Shown: positions 35,040 through 42,562 of the stretch, piece by piece
Position numbering within the stretch: position 1 is the first letter of the stretch
How the letters are laid out: every line of letters starts with the position of its first letter
NCBI RefSeq assembly: GCF_024055795.1
Contig: NZ_JAMXMY010000007.1
Span: forward strand, 277,936 to 341,935
Direction: 5' to 3'
DNA length: 64,000 nucleotides
From: Actinoallomurus purpureus
GTDB lineage: Bacteria > Actinomycetota > Actinomycetes > Streptosporangiales > Streptosporangiaceae
The notes under the pieces: model-generated
Databases searched by the model: none
The model's input: the letters and a program-made list of their open reading frames with translations, nothing else
What the model was told of the DNA's origin: nothing
Program-made: the position numbers and the translations under genes

Positions 35040-36239
35040 ATGATCGAAGGTCACTGCGATCCAGCGTTCGAGGCGGTCCGGACGGCGTTCACCGACGGCT
35101 TCGAACGCGGCGAGGAGTTCGGCGCGGCCGTCACGGTCCACATGGGCGACCGGTGCGTCGTGGATCTGTGGGGCGGGGTGGCGGACCGCAGGTCCGGCCG
35201 GCCCTGGCTGCGCGACACGCCGTGCCTGGCGTTCTCCTGCACCAAGGCCGTGACCGGCACGGCGGCGCTCCTGCTCGCCGAACGCGGCCGGTACGACCTG
35301 GAGGCCCCTGTGACGTCGTGGTGGCCCGAGTTCGGCGCGGCGGGCAAGGAGGCCGCGACCGCCGAGCACCTGCTGTCGCACCAGGTGGGACTGCCCGCGC
35401 TCCGCCGCGACGTGCCGGTCGCCGACGCCCACGACCCCTCCGCGATGGCCGCGCTGCTGGCGGCGCAGGAGCCGGAGTGGAAGCCCGGCACCGCGCACGG
35501 GTACCACGCGCTGACCTACGGGTGGCTGGCCGGGGAGATCGTCCGCCGCTGCTCCGGCCGTACCGTCGGGGAGTTCGTCCGCGACGAGATCGCCGGGCCG
35601 CTGAACCTGGACCTGCACGTCGGCGCGCCCGACGACGTGATCGAGCGGGCGGCCCGGCTCAGCGCGGGCCGGAAGGCGGACAAGGGCGGCGCGGGCCGCG
35701 GCCAGAGCGCGACCGGCGAAGTGCCCATGCCCATGAACCCGAACGATCCCCTCGCCAAGATGATGGCCGGGTTCCGCGACCCGGGCAGCCTCCTGGGCCG
35801 CACCTTCGGCAACCCCGACATCAACAGCCTGCCCGGCGGCAACAACAACCCGCAGATGCTGCGGGCCGGCTGGCCCGCGCTCGGCATGGTGACCACGGCC
35901 CGGGCGCTCGCCGGCTTCTACCGCGACCTCCTGGCCGGCCGGATCGTCGGCCGTACGACGCTGCGCGACGCCGTCGTGCGCCGGGTCGCCGGCCCGGACC
36001 GCGTGATGTACGTCGACAGTTCCTTCGGCCTGGGCTTCATGCGGCCGTCGCTGGTCTTCCTCACGCCCAGGGCCGGCTGGGACTCCGCGTTCGGGCACAC
36101 GGGCCTGGGCGGCTCCATCAGCCTCGGCGACATCGAGAGCGGCCTGGCGCTCGCGTACATCCCGAACCGGATGGGCGACGAGGTCTCCGGCGGCGTCCGC
36201 GCCTACCGCCTCCTGGAGGCCGCCTACGGCTGTGTGTGA
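35040..36239 (+). CDS. Beta-lactamase-fold serine hydrolase (class C/EstB-like esterase)
   Basis: The protein has 399 residues from ATG 35040 with CAGGAG upstream. SxxK is LAFSCTKAVTG near residue 71, with nucleophile Ser and base Lys. The YxN-equivalent is GYHALTYGW near 160, a Tyr-His-Ala variant usual in esterases. The KTG-equivalent is FGHTGLGG near 362. There is no signal peptide, so it is cytosolic and more likely a carboxylesterase than a resistance enzyme. A Gly/Pro/Asn-rich insert (about 220-285) precedes the last domain. It is divergent from the cyclase gene; both fit hydrolysis steps in the catabolic cluster. Confidence 0.87.
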   Translation: MIEGHCDPAFEAVRTAFTDGFERGEEFGAAVTVHMGDRCVVDLWGGVADRRSGRPWLRDTPCLAFSCTKAVTGTAALLLAERGRYDLEAPVTSWWPEFGAAGKEAATAEHLLSHQVGLPALRRDVPVADAHDPSAMAALLAAQEPEWKPGTAHGYHALTYGWLAGEIVRRCSGRTVGEFVRDEIAGPLNLDLHVGAPDDVIERAARLSAGRKADKGGAGRGQSATGEVPMPMNPNDPLAKMMAGFRDPGSLLGRTFGNPDINSLPGGNNNPQMLRAGWPALGMVTTARALAGFYRDLLAGRIVGRTTLRDAVVRRVAGPDRVMYVDSSFGLGFMRPSLVFLTPRAGWDSAFGHTGLGGSISLGDIESGLALAYIPNRMGDEVSGGVRAYRLLEAAYGCV

Positions 36240-36307
36240 TGGCGCTCGCTCCCACCGGCGCGGTGCGCGGGCGCCTGACGCGCCGCCCTCCCTCGTCCCC
36301 CGCACCG

Positions 36308-37039
36308 TCAGCACATCGTGATGCCGCCGCTGACGGACAGCGTCTGGCCGGTGATGTAGCCGGCCCGGTCGGTGCACAGGAACGCGACGAGACCCGCGAC
36401 GTCGGCGGGCCGGCCGATGCGGCGCAGCGGGATCTGCCGGGCGATCTTCTCCAGCAGCCCGGGGTGGTGTTCGGCCACGGCGTGCTGCATCGGGGTGTCG
36501 GTCGGTCCCGGGCAGACGACGTTGCTGGTGACGCCCTGCCGGGCGGCCTCGCGCGCCAGGGTCTTGGCCAGGCCGAACAGCCCGGCCTTCGTCGCGGCGT
36601 AGGCCCCCTCGCCGCCCGAGCCCGCCCGCGCGCCGTCGGAGGAGATGAACACCAGCCGGCCCCAGTCCCGCATCCCCGGCAGCAGCAGGCGCGTGAGGTA
36701 CATGGGGGCGCGCAGGTTGATCTTCCACATGAGGTCCCAGGCCGCCGGGTCGCTGTCGGTGAACGGCTCCACGATGCTGACCCCGGCGTTGTGCACGAGG
36801 ATGTCGGGAGAGCCGGCGCGGGCCGCCAGGTCGTCCATGCTCGCCGGGTCCGCCAGGTCCACCCGCTCGGCGACCGCGTCCGGGAGCCCGGCGGCGGTCT
36901 TGCGGGCGGCCTCCTCGTCGAGGTCGGCGACGATGACGCGCGCGCCCAGCGCGGCCAGGTCGGCGCAGATCGCCGTGCCGATCCCGCCGGCGCCTCCGGT
37001 CACCAGCGCGGTGCGCCCGGCGAGCGACAACCCTTCCAT
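36308..37039 (-). CDS. Short-chain dehydrogenase/reductase
   Basis: The 243-residue classical SDR has cofactor motif TGGAGGIG (about 14-21), VADLDEE with an Asp favouring NAD(H), and HNAG near 84. Catalytic Ser (ISSDGA) and YAATK near 145-149 are present, along with the CPGPTDTPM loop and C-terminal GYITGQTLSVSGGITMC. It is the second gene of a minus-strand operon, 9 bp after the isochorismatase-fold gene. The substrate is not determinable; the family includes 3-oxoacyl and hydroxysteroid reductases. Confidence 0.9.
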   Translation of the reverse strand: MEGLSLAGRTALVTGGAGGIGTAICADLAALGARVIVADLDEEAARKTAAGLPDAVAERVDLADPASMDDLAARAGSPDILVHNAGVSIVEPFTDSDPAAWDLMWKINLRAPMYLTRLLLPGMRDWGRLVFISSDGARAGSGGEGAYAATKAGLFGLAKTLAREAARQGVTSNVVCPGPTDTPMQHAVAEHHPGLLEKIARQIPLRRIGRPADVAGLVAFLCTDRAGYITGQTLSVSGGITMC

Positions 37040-37048
37040 CCGGTCTCC

Positions 37049-37684
37049 TCAGGTTCGGGTGCTGCTGTTCCAGGCCCGTTCGAGCTCGCCGGCGGTCACC
37101 CGGGCGGCGAGCAGGCTGATCGTGTGGGTCAGCACGGCGTCGGCGTAGTCGGCGGGAATGCCCGCCATCGCGTCGGTGACGGCCACGACCCGGTAGCCGA
37201 GATTGACGGCCTCCAGGCACAGGCCGGGGACGCCGAGGTTGAGTGAGACGCCGACGGCGATGACGGTGCGGACGCCGAGAGAGCGCAGCGTCTGGTCGAG
37301 GGAGGTGCCGGTGAACGGCGAGAAGCCGTGGTGGCGCCGTGACTCCAGGTCCGCCGGGTCGGACAGTTCGGGGACGACCTCGATCGCCGGCGTCCCCTCC
37401 AGCATGTGCGCCGGGTCGCGCAGGAGTCTGCGGATGAACGGCGCGTTGTCGGTGTGGCTGCCGGCCCGGTCGGCGCGGAACGCCGCGGTGCACTGCACGA
37501 CCGGGACGCCGGCGGCCCGGGCGGCGGTCGCGACGCGGGCGGCGTTGCGGACGACGTCGCGCTCGGCGCAGGCCTCGGCGAGTTCGGGGAAGCCCGCGAG
37601 GTCGCCGACCACGCCGCGCTGCATCTCCATCACCAGGACGGCGCTGTGCCGCGGGCCCGCGAGGTCCGCCAGGGTGATCGGCAT
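37049..37684 (-). CDS. Isochorismatase-fold protein without the catalytic triad
   Basis: The protein has 211 residues from ATG 37684. The fold is clear (LVMEMQRGVVGD at 17-28, VVQCTAAFRAD, TGTSLDQTLRSLGVRTVIAV, GYRVVAVTDAMAG). The three catalytic residues are changed, however: the Asp of xxDMQ is Glu, the usual Lys lies in RRHHGFSPF without Lys, and the nucleophile Cys of GxxTxxCV is Gly (GVSLNLGVPG). Some isochorismatase relatives share the N-x-G-V form. It may bind rather than hydrolyse its ligand, or use another mechanism. It heads the operon with the SDR; a weak copy of the 18-bp operator lies 17 bp upstream of its start. Confidence 0.85.
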   Translation of the reverse strand: MPITLADLAGPRHSAVLVMEMQRGVVGDLAGFPELAEACAERDVVRNAARVATAARAAGVPVVQCTAAFRADRAGSHTDNAPFIRRLLRDPAHMLEGTPAIEVVPELSDPADLESRRHHGFSPFTGTSLDQTLRSLGVRTVIAVGVSLNLGVPGLCLEAVNLGYRVVAVTDAMAGIPADYADAVLTHTISLLAARVTAGELERAWNSSTRT

Positions 37685-37700
37685 GCCGCCACGATAAGCG

Positions 37701-37718
37701 AGCGAGCACTTGCTTGGG
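37701..37718. promoter_or_regulatory. 18-bp palindromic operator, weaker site D
   Basis: On the minus strand it reads CCCAAGCAAGTGCTCGCT, matching the consensus ACCAAGCGnGCGCTWGST at 14 of 18 positions. It is also palindromic in purine/pyrimidine terms (AGCRAGYRCTYGCT). It lies 17 bp upstream of the isochorismatase-fold start and 46 bp before divergent nfi. Confidence 0.5.
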
Positions 37719-37763
37719 TAGTCCGATCGGCGCCCGGGCTGGTTCCCGGTAGCGTGACCCCTC

Positions 37764-38453
37764 GTGGATGTACCGGATCTCCCCCCATGGCCGGCCACCG
37801 TTCGTGAGGCCGAGGCCGTCCAGGACCGGCTTCGATCCCGCGTCGACCTGACCTCGTCCGGCCCGCTCTCCGTACGGACCGTCGCGGGACTCGACGTCGC
37901 GTACGCCGAGGATCGGCTCGCCGCCGCCGTGGTCGTCCTCGATCTGGACGATCTCACGGTGGTCGAGGAGGCCATCGTCCTCGACCGGCCGATGTTCCCG
38001 TACGTGCCGGGGCTCTTCGCGTTCCGTGAGCTTCCGGCGCTGATCGAGGGTCTGCGCCGGCTGACCGTCACCCCCGACCTGCTGATCTGTGACGGTCACG
38101 GGCTCGCCCACCCGAAGCGGTTCGGCCTGGCCTGCCATCTGGGCGTGCTCACCGGCCTGCCCGCGATCGGCGTCGGCAAGACGCGGCTGGTCGGCACGTA
38201 CGACGAGCCCGGCGCCGACCGCGGCTCCTGGAGCGCCGTGACAGACGGCGAGGAGGTCGTCGGCCGCGCGCTGCGCACGCAGACGGGCGTCCGGCCGGTG
38301 TTCGTCTCCGTCGGTCACCGCGCCGACCTGGAGACGGCCTGCGCGGTGACCCTGCGGCTGACGCCGCGCTACCGCCTGCCGGAGAGCACGCGGCGCGCGG
38401 ACCGCCTGTCGCGCGGCGCGCTCGCCGAACGCCGGCCCCTCACAGGGCCTTGA
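37764..38453 (+). CDS. nfi: Endonuclease V (deoxyinosine-specific)
   Basis: The 229-residue protein has all family hallmarks: AGLDVAYAED (metal Asp), FPYVPGLFAFRE (the YVPGxLxxRE wedge), and DGHGLAHPKRFGLACHLGV (metal-binding DGxGxxHPRxxGxAxHxG). GVGKTRLVGTY completes the set. It nicks DNA near hypoxanthine to start repair of deaminated adenine. Its last 14 bp overlap the 3' end of the convergent PBP gene. It is unrelated in function to the surrounding cluster. Confidence 0.95.
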   Translation: MDVPDLPPWPATVREAEAVQDRLRSRVDLTSSGPLSVRTVAGLDVAYAEDRLAAAVVVLDLDDLTVVEEAIVLDRPMFPYVPGLFAFRELPALIEGLRRLTVTPDLLICDGHGLAHPKRFGLACHLGVLTGLPAIGVGKTRLVGTYDEPGADRGSWSAVTDGEEVVGRALRTQTGVRPVFVSVGHRADLETACAVTLRLTPRYRLPESTRRADRLSRGALAERRPLTGP

Positions 38454-40077
38454 GGAAGCGGGCGGCGATGGGGGCGGCGGCCTTGGCGCCGAACCCGCCG
38501 CCCTCCACGACGACGGCGAACGCAACGTCACCGCGGTAGCCCATGAACCAGGCGTGCGTCGGCGGCTTCTTGCCCTTCTGCGCCGAGCCGAACTCCGCCG
38601 TTCCGGTCTTGCCCGCCGTGCCGGACGGCAGCCCGGCCGGCTTGGCGGTGCCGGAGGTCACGACGGCCCGCATCATCTCCTCCAGCTGACTCCTGGCCGT
38701 GGAGTTCAGCCGGGCGGGCCTGGCCTTCTGCGGCACCTGCGGCTCGGTGACGAGCACGGGCGGCCGCCAGGTGCCGTCCGCGACACCGGCCGCCACGCCG
38801 ACCATGCTGAGCGCGTTGGCCAGATCGCGTCCCTGGCCGAAGCCGGCCACGGCCTTCTCGGCGTCGCTGGTCGGCGTGGGGAAGCTGCCGGGGCCGACGG
38901 TGACACCGGGATCGATCTTCTGGTTGAAGCCGAACGTGTTCGCCGCGCTCGTCAGCTTCGCCGCGCTGAGCAGCTTCTGGGTCTGCAGGGCGAACGCCGT
39001 GTTGCAGGACTGGGCGAGCGCGTTCTTGAACGTCATGCCCCCGCCGCCCTCGTCCTCGGAGTTGTGGATCGTCTGCCCGCCGATGTTGGCGGTCTTGGGG
39101 CACTGCACCGCGGAGGAGGGGGTGAGCCCGGCCTGCAGCAGCGCGTACGCCGTGACGACCTTGAAGGTCGAACCGGGCGCGTAGGTGCCCTGCATGGCCC
39201 GGTCGAACCCGCCCGGGATGTTGCCGACCGCGAGGATCTGCCCGGTCGCGGGGCGCATCGCCACCATGGAGGTCGGCTTGCCCTGCCCCTGGAGCGCGTT
39301 CGAGAGCGCCTGCTGGACGCGCAGGTCCAGGCTGGTCTTGACGTCCTGGCCCGGCTTGCCGGTGAAGCCGCCGACGGCCTTCTCGACGTGGCCCGACGCG
39401 TCCGCGGTCGAGATCGTCGTGGTGGGCGTGCCGGCCAGCCGCTTGTCGAAGCGCTGCTGGATGCCCCACTGCCCCACGACGTCGCCCTTGGCGTACGGCG
39501 TGCCGAGCTTCTTCGCCTGTTTGGCGGTCAGGGGCGCGGCACCGCCGACGAGCTGCTGGACCGAGCCGGAGACGCCGGCGCCGTCGATGGCCGTGCCGTC
39601 GCCGGCGACGACCTTGCCCCGCTTCGGCCACTTGTACGAGGTCGTGAAGCGCCGGCCGGCGTGCAGGTCGGGGTGGACGGCCTCCGGGGTCCAGGCGACC
39701 TTCCACTTGTGGTCGCTGGTCACCAGCCGGAGGCTCCCCGGGTACTTCCAGACCCCCGCCGGCAGGGTGAGGGCGGCGGTGAAGGGGGCGGTCGCCTGCT
39801 TGCCCCGCTTGGTCACCCTGCCGAGCGAGGCGTCGACCTTCGTGGCGCCCAGACCGGTTCGCAGCCCCTGGTAGTACTGGTCGAAGTCGGCCGGCGGCGT
39901 GACGGTCACGGCCCGCATCGCCGCGAGGTCGCCGTGCCGCCACCCGGCCAGGAACTCCTCGGCGGTCTCCCCCGGGCTCCCCTTCGTGCGCAGCAGGACG
40001 TACGCCCCGCCGCCCGCGGCGCCCACGAGCACCACCGCGACGACAGCGACGACCAGCCAGAGTTTCTTGTTTCTCAT
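38440..40077 (-). CDS. Penicillin-binding protein with MecA_N (NTF2-like) domain
   Basis: The 545-residue protein has an N-terminal membrane anchor (LWLVVAVVAVVLVGAAGGGA). An NTF2-like MecA_N domain (about 33-150) follows, then a dimerisation part and a class B transpeptidase domain. SxxK is STFK (S303), SxN is SCN (S357) and KTG is KTGTAEF (K490). It cross-links peptidoglycan on the outer face of the membrane and binds beta-lactams. Low-affinity MecA of staphylococci shares the N-domain, but actinomycetes carry several such PBPs as ordinary enzymes. The 3' end overlaps nfi by 14 bp. Confidence 0.92.
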   Translation of the reverse strand: MRNKKLWLVVAVVAVVLVGAAGGGAYVLLRTKGSPGETAEEFLAGWRHGDLAAMRAVTVTPPADFDQYYQGLRTGLGATKVDASLGRVTKRGKQATAPFTAALTLPAGVWKYPGSLRLVTSDHKWKVAWTPEAVHPDLHAGRRFTTSYKWPKRGKVVAGDGTAIDGAGVSGSVQQLVGGAAPLTAKQAKKLGTPYAKGDVVGQWGIQQRFDKRLAGTPTTTISTADASGHVEKAVGGFTGKPGQDVKTSLDLRVQQALSNALQGQGKPTSMVAMRPATGQILAVGNIPGGFDRAMQGTYAPGSTFKVVTAYALLQAGLTPSSAVQCPKTANIGGQTIHNSEDEGGGGMTFKNALAQSCNTAFALQTQKLLSAAKLTSAANTFGFNQKIDPGVTVGPGSFPTPTSDAEKAVAGFGQGRDLANALSMVGVAAGVADGTWRPPVLVTEPQVPQKARPARLNSTARSQLEEMMRAVVTSGTAKPAGLPSGTAGKTGTAEFGSAQKGKKPPTHAWFMGYRGDVAFAVVVEGGGFGAKAAAPIAARFLKAL

Positions 40078-40179
40078 CGGCCCCGTTTTTCCCCAGCGTT
40101 AACGTCCCCCCGGCGGACAATCGTAGTGGCCGCCGTCAAAGCGGGCCGGACATCGAAGATCGCCGTGCCTTGCCCGCCT

Positions 40180-40197
40180 ACCAAGCGTGCGCTAGCT
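40180..40197. promoter_or_regulatory. 18-bp palindromic operator, site B
   Basis: ACCAAGCG-TG-CGCTAGCT lies 9 bp before the ATG of the DUF35 gene, with an extra GCTTGG at 40195-40200 that pairs with CCAAGC. It is identical at 16 of 18 positions to the site at 58853 (minus strand). Its position close to the start suggests direct repression of the five-gene operon that follows. Confidence 0.75.
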
Positions 40198-40206
40198 TGG
40201 CATTCG

Positions 40207-40605
40207 ATGGACCCGCGCCCGCTGCCCCGGCCGAGCGCGCTGACCGCGCCCTACTGGGAGGCGTGCCGGCGCGGCGAACTCGCCGTTCAGCGCTGCCGCG
40301 GATGCGGACGCCGCGTCCACCTCCCCGAGCCCGCCTGCCCGCACTGCGGCGGCACCGACCTGCCGTACGAGGCGGTGTCCGGGCGCGGCGTGGTGCACAC
40401 CTTCAGCGTCGTCCACCGCGCGTTCCTGCCGGGGTTCCAGGCCCCGTACGTCATCGCCTGGATCGACCTGGAGGAGGGCGTCCGGGCGTTCGGCGGCATC
40501 GTCGGCGACATCGCACCGGAGGGCGTACGGATCGGCATGCCCGTGCGGGTCCGCTTCGACGACCTCCCCGGATTCGGCCGCATCCCCAACTGGAGGCCAG
40601 CTTGA
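40207..40605 (+). CDS. DUF35 zinc-ribbon/OB-fold protein
   Basis: The 132-residue protein has an N-terminal helix (ALTAPYWEACRRGELAVQRC) leading to a rubredoxin-like zinc ribbon, CRGCG...CPHCGG (about 28-46). An OB-fold follows, with GVVHTFSVVHRAFLPGFQAP and YVIAWIDLEEGVR. DUF35 proteins partner with thiolase-like/Ltp enzymes, for example Ltp2 in steroid side-chain cleavage, and bind acyl-CoA; the thiolase-like protein at 24561 is a candidate partner. It is the first gene of an operon of five. No Shine-Dalgarno is seen and the start sits next to the operator. Confidence 0.88.
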   Translation: MDPRPLPRPSALTAPYWEACRRGELAVQRCRGCGRRVHLPEPACPHCGGTDLPYEAVSGRGVVHTFSVVHRAFLPGFQAPYVIAWIDLEEGVRAFGGIVGDIAPEGVRIGMPVRVRFDDLPGFGRIPNWRPA

Positions 40606-40940
40606 AGATCGGCAACGTCCTGTATCCGGTGAGCGACGTCGACCGGGCCGTCGCCTTCTACCGCGACGGCCTCGGGCTCACCGTGAAGTTCACCGACGGC
40701 GGCCGGTTCGCCGCGCTGGACGCAGGCGGCACGACGTTCGCGCTGGCCGGGCCGGCGGAGGACGTCACCGGCGGCCACCCGGCCGCGTCGTTCAAGGTCG
40801 CCGACGTGGCGGCCGCCGTCGAACGGCTCACCGCGGCCGGCGCGCGGCTCGTGGGCGGCCCGGACGAGGGGCCGCACGAGACCCGTGCCGTGCTGCGCGA
40901 TCCCGACGGCAACCCCCTCGTCGTGTACGCGCCCCGATGA
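40602..40940 (+). CDS. VOC-superfamily (glyoxalase/dioxygenase-fold) protein
   Basis: The protein has 112 residues from TTG 40602, which overlaps the DUF35 stop (TTGA) and follows GGAGG. It has two beta-alpha-beta-beta-beta units: VLYPVSDVDRAVAFYRDGLG (about 5-24) with DGGRFAALDAGGTTFALAG, then ASFKVADVAAAVERLTAAGA and VLRDPDGNPLVVYAP. The terminal Glu usually used as metal ligand is Val-Val here (NPLVV), so the metal site may be incomplete. The role in the pathway is unknown. Confidence 0.85.
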   Translation: MKIGNVLYPVSDVDRAVAFYRDGLGLTVKFTDGGRFAALDAGGTTFALAGPAEDVTGGHPAASFKVADVAAAVERLTAAGARLVGGPDEGPHETRAVLRDPDGNPLVVYAPR

Positions 40941-40987
40941 CCCCTCACCTCCCCCGAACAGGGCCCTCCCCGCACCAGGAGACTCCA

Positions 40988-42562
40988 GTGGCGCGATCAC
41001 CCTTCGGCAACTACGGGCACGCGATCCTCACCGCCGGCGCGCTGCGCACCCCGGACAAGGTGGCGCTGACCTACTGCGGCGCGACCAGCCTCACCTACGC
41101 CGCGCTCGACCGGAAGGTCAACCGGGTGGCGCACGCGCTGCTCGAGGCGGGCATCCACCCCGGGCAGCGCGTCGCGTCACTGATGAACGAGACGCTGAAC
41201 GTCGCCGAGGTCTACCTCGCGCAGATGAAGCTGGGCTCGGTCGTCTGCGCGCTCAACCCGTACTGGCCGGAGGACACCCTGGCCCAGGTCGTCGAGCACT
41301 CCGAGTGCACGGCGTTCGTGTACGACGCGAGCGTCGAGAAGCTCGTCGCGGCCGTACGGCCGAGGCTGCCCGGGGTGCGGCTCTGGCTAAGGGTGGGCGG
41401 CCCCGCCGAGGGCGCCGTCGACCTGGACGCACTGGCGTCCGCCGCCACGGAGGACGAGCCCCCGCTCGGCGGGCACGGCGACGACCTCATGGCGCTGTTC
41501 TACACCTCGGGTACGACCGGCCTGCCCAAGGCGGTCCGGCACACGCACGCCTCGAGCCTGGCCTCGGCGCAGATCTGGCTGGACATCCCGCACGCCGCCG
41601 ACTCGGTCATGGGCACCGGCGCCATCATCTGGGGCATCGGCTTTCCCGCGCTGGTCGGCCCGGCGTTCTACGCGGGCATGCGGCTGGTGCTCGAACAGGA
41701 CTGGGGTCCGGCCAACTTCCTGAAGGTCGTCCCCCGCGAGCGCGTCACCCACGTCAGCCTCATCCCGAGTTTCTTCTCGGCCCTGCTCGGATCGGACGAC
41801 CACGTCGACGTGGACCTGTCGTCGCTGACCGCGATCGTGCTCGGCGGCGAGCCCCTGCTCCCGTCCCTCCGCGAGAGGATCATGAAGAGGCTGCCCGGAG
41901 CGGCGATCGTCAGCTACTACGGCCAGACCGAGGCGCCGTACACCTGCATCGGCCGCCAGGACGACGGCAGCCAGGACATCTCCTCGGCGGGCCGGGCCCG
42001 CACCTCCGCGGCGGTGCGCGTGACCGGTCCGAACGGCGAGCGGCTCGTGAACCAGGTCGGGGAGATCAACCTGACCGGGCCGAACCTCATGCAGGGCTAC
42101 GACAGGCTGCCGGACAAGACCGCGCAGGTGCTCCGCGACGGCTGGTACGTCGGCGGCGACCTCGGAATCATCGACGAGGACGGCTTCCTGACCGTGCTCG
42201 GCCGGCGCGAGGACGCCATCCTCAAACGCGGCGTCTGGTCCCAGCCCAGCGGCCTGGAGGACGCGGCGATCGAGCTGGACGGCGTCGCGGAGGCCGGCGT
42301 CGTCGGCGTCCCGGCGCAGGCCGACGGCGAGGACGCCGTCGAGCAGCGGATCCTGGCGGCGGTCGTCCCCCGGGCCGGAGCCGTCCTCGACGCCGACGAC
42401 CTCAGGGCGCGGCTCGCCGCGCGGCTGCCCGCCCACCAGGCGCCCGACCTCGTCGTCGTCACCGATGAGCTGCCGCACACCCAGGACGCCTCCGGCGGCC
42501 CGGGCAAGCTGCTGCGCCGCGAGATCCGCACCCGCTACGCCGACCGGCTGGAGCTGCGGTGA
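40988..42562 (+). CDS. AMP-forming acyl-CoA synthetase / ligase
   Basis: The protein has 524 residues from GTG 40988, preceded by CCAGGAGACT; an ATG at 40937 overlapping the previous stop is possible but adds an unstructured N-terminus. ANL motifs are intact: A3 LFYTSGTTGLPKAVRHTH, A5 YYGQTEAPY, A7 GGDLGIIDEDGF, hinge GRREDAILKRG, and a C-terminal Gly-Lys in GGPGKLLRREIR. It activates a carboxylic acid with ATP and CoA in the cytosol. Within the operon it sits between the VOC gene and the ADP-forming synthetase, giving two ligases side by side. The substrate is unknown. Confidence 0.9.
   Translation: MARSPFGNYGHAILTAGALRTPDKVALTYCGATSLTYAALDRKVNRVAHALLEAGIHPGQRVASLMNETLNVAEVYLAQMKLGSVVCALNPYWPEDTLAQVVEHSECTAFVYDASVEKLVAAVRPRLPGVRLWLRVGGPAEGAVDLDALASAATEDEPPLGGHGDDLMALFYTSGTTGLPKAVRHTHASSLASAQIWLDIPHAADSVMGTGAIIWGIGFPALVGPAFYAGMRLVLEQDWGPANFLKVVPRERVTHVSLIPSFFSALLGSDDHVDVDLSSLTAIVLGGEPLLPSLRERIMKRLPGAAIVSYYGQTEAPYTCIGRQDDGSQDISSAGRARTSAAVRVTGPNGERLVNQVGEINLTGPNLMQGYDRLPDKTAQVLRDGWYVGGDLGIIDEDGFLTVLGRREDAILKRGVWSQPSGLEDAAIELDGVAEAGVVGVPAQADGEDAVEQRILAAVVPRAGAVLDADDLRARLAARLPAHQAPDLVVVTDELPHTQDASGGPGKLLRREIRTRYADRLELR

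Noticed and set aside
38440..40077. Calling the PBP a methicillin-resistance mecA
   Set aside because: The MecA_N domain is shared, but actinomycete PBPs with this domain are ordinary cell-wall enzymes; no mec regulatory genes are nearby.
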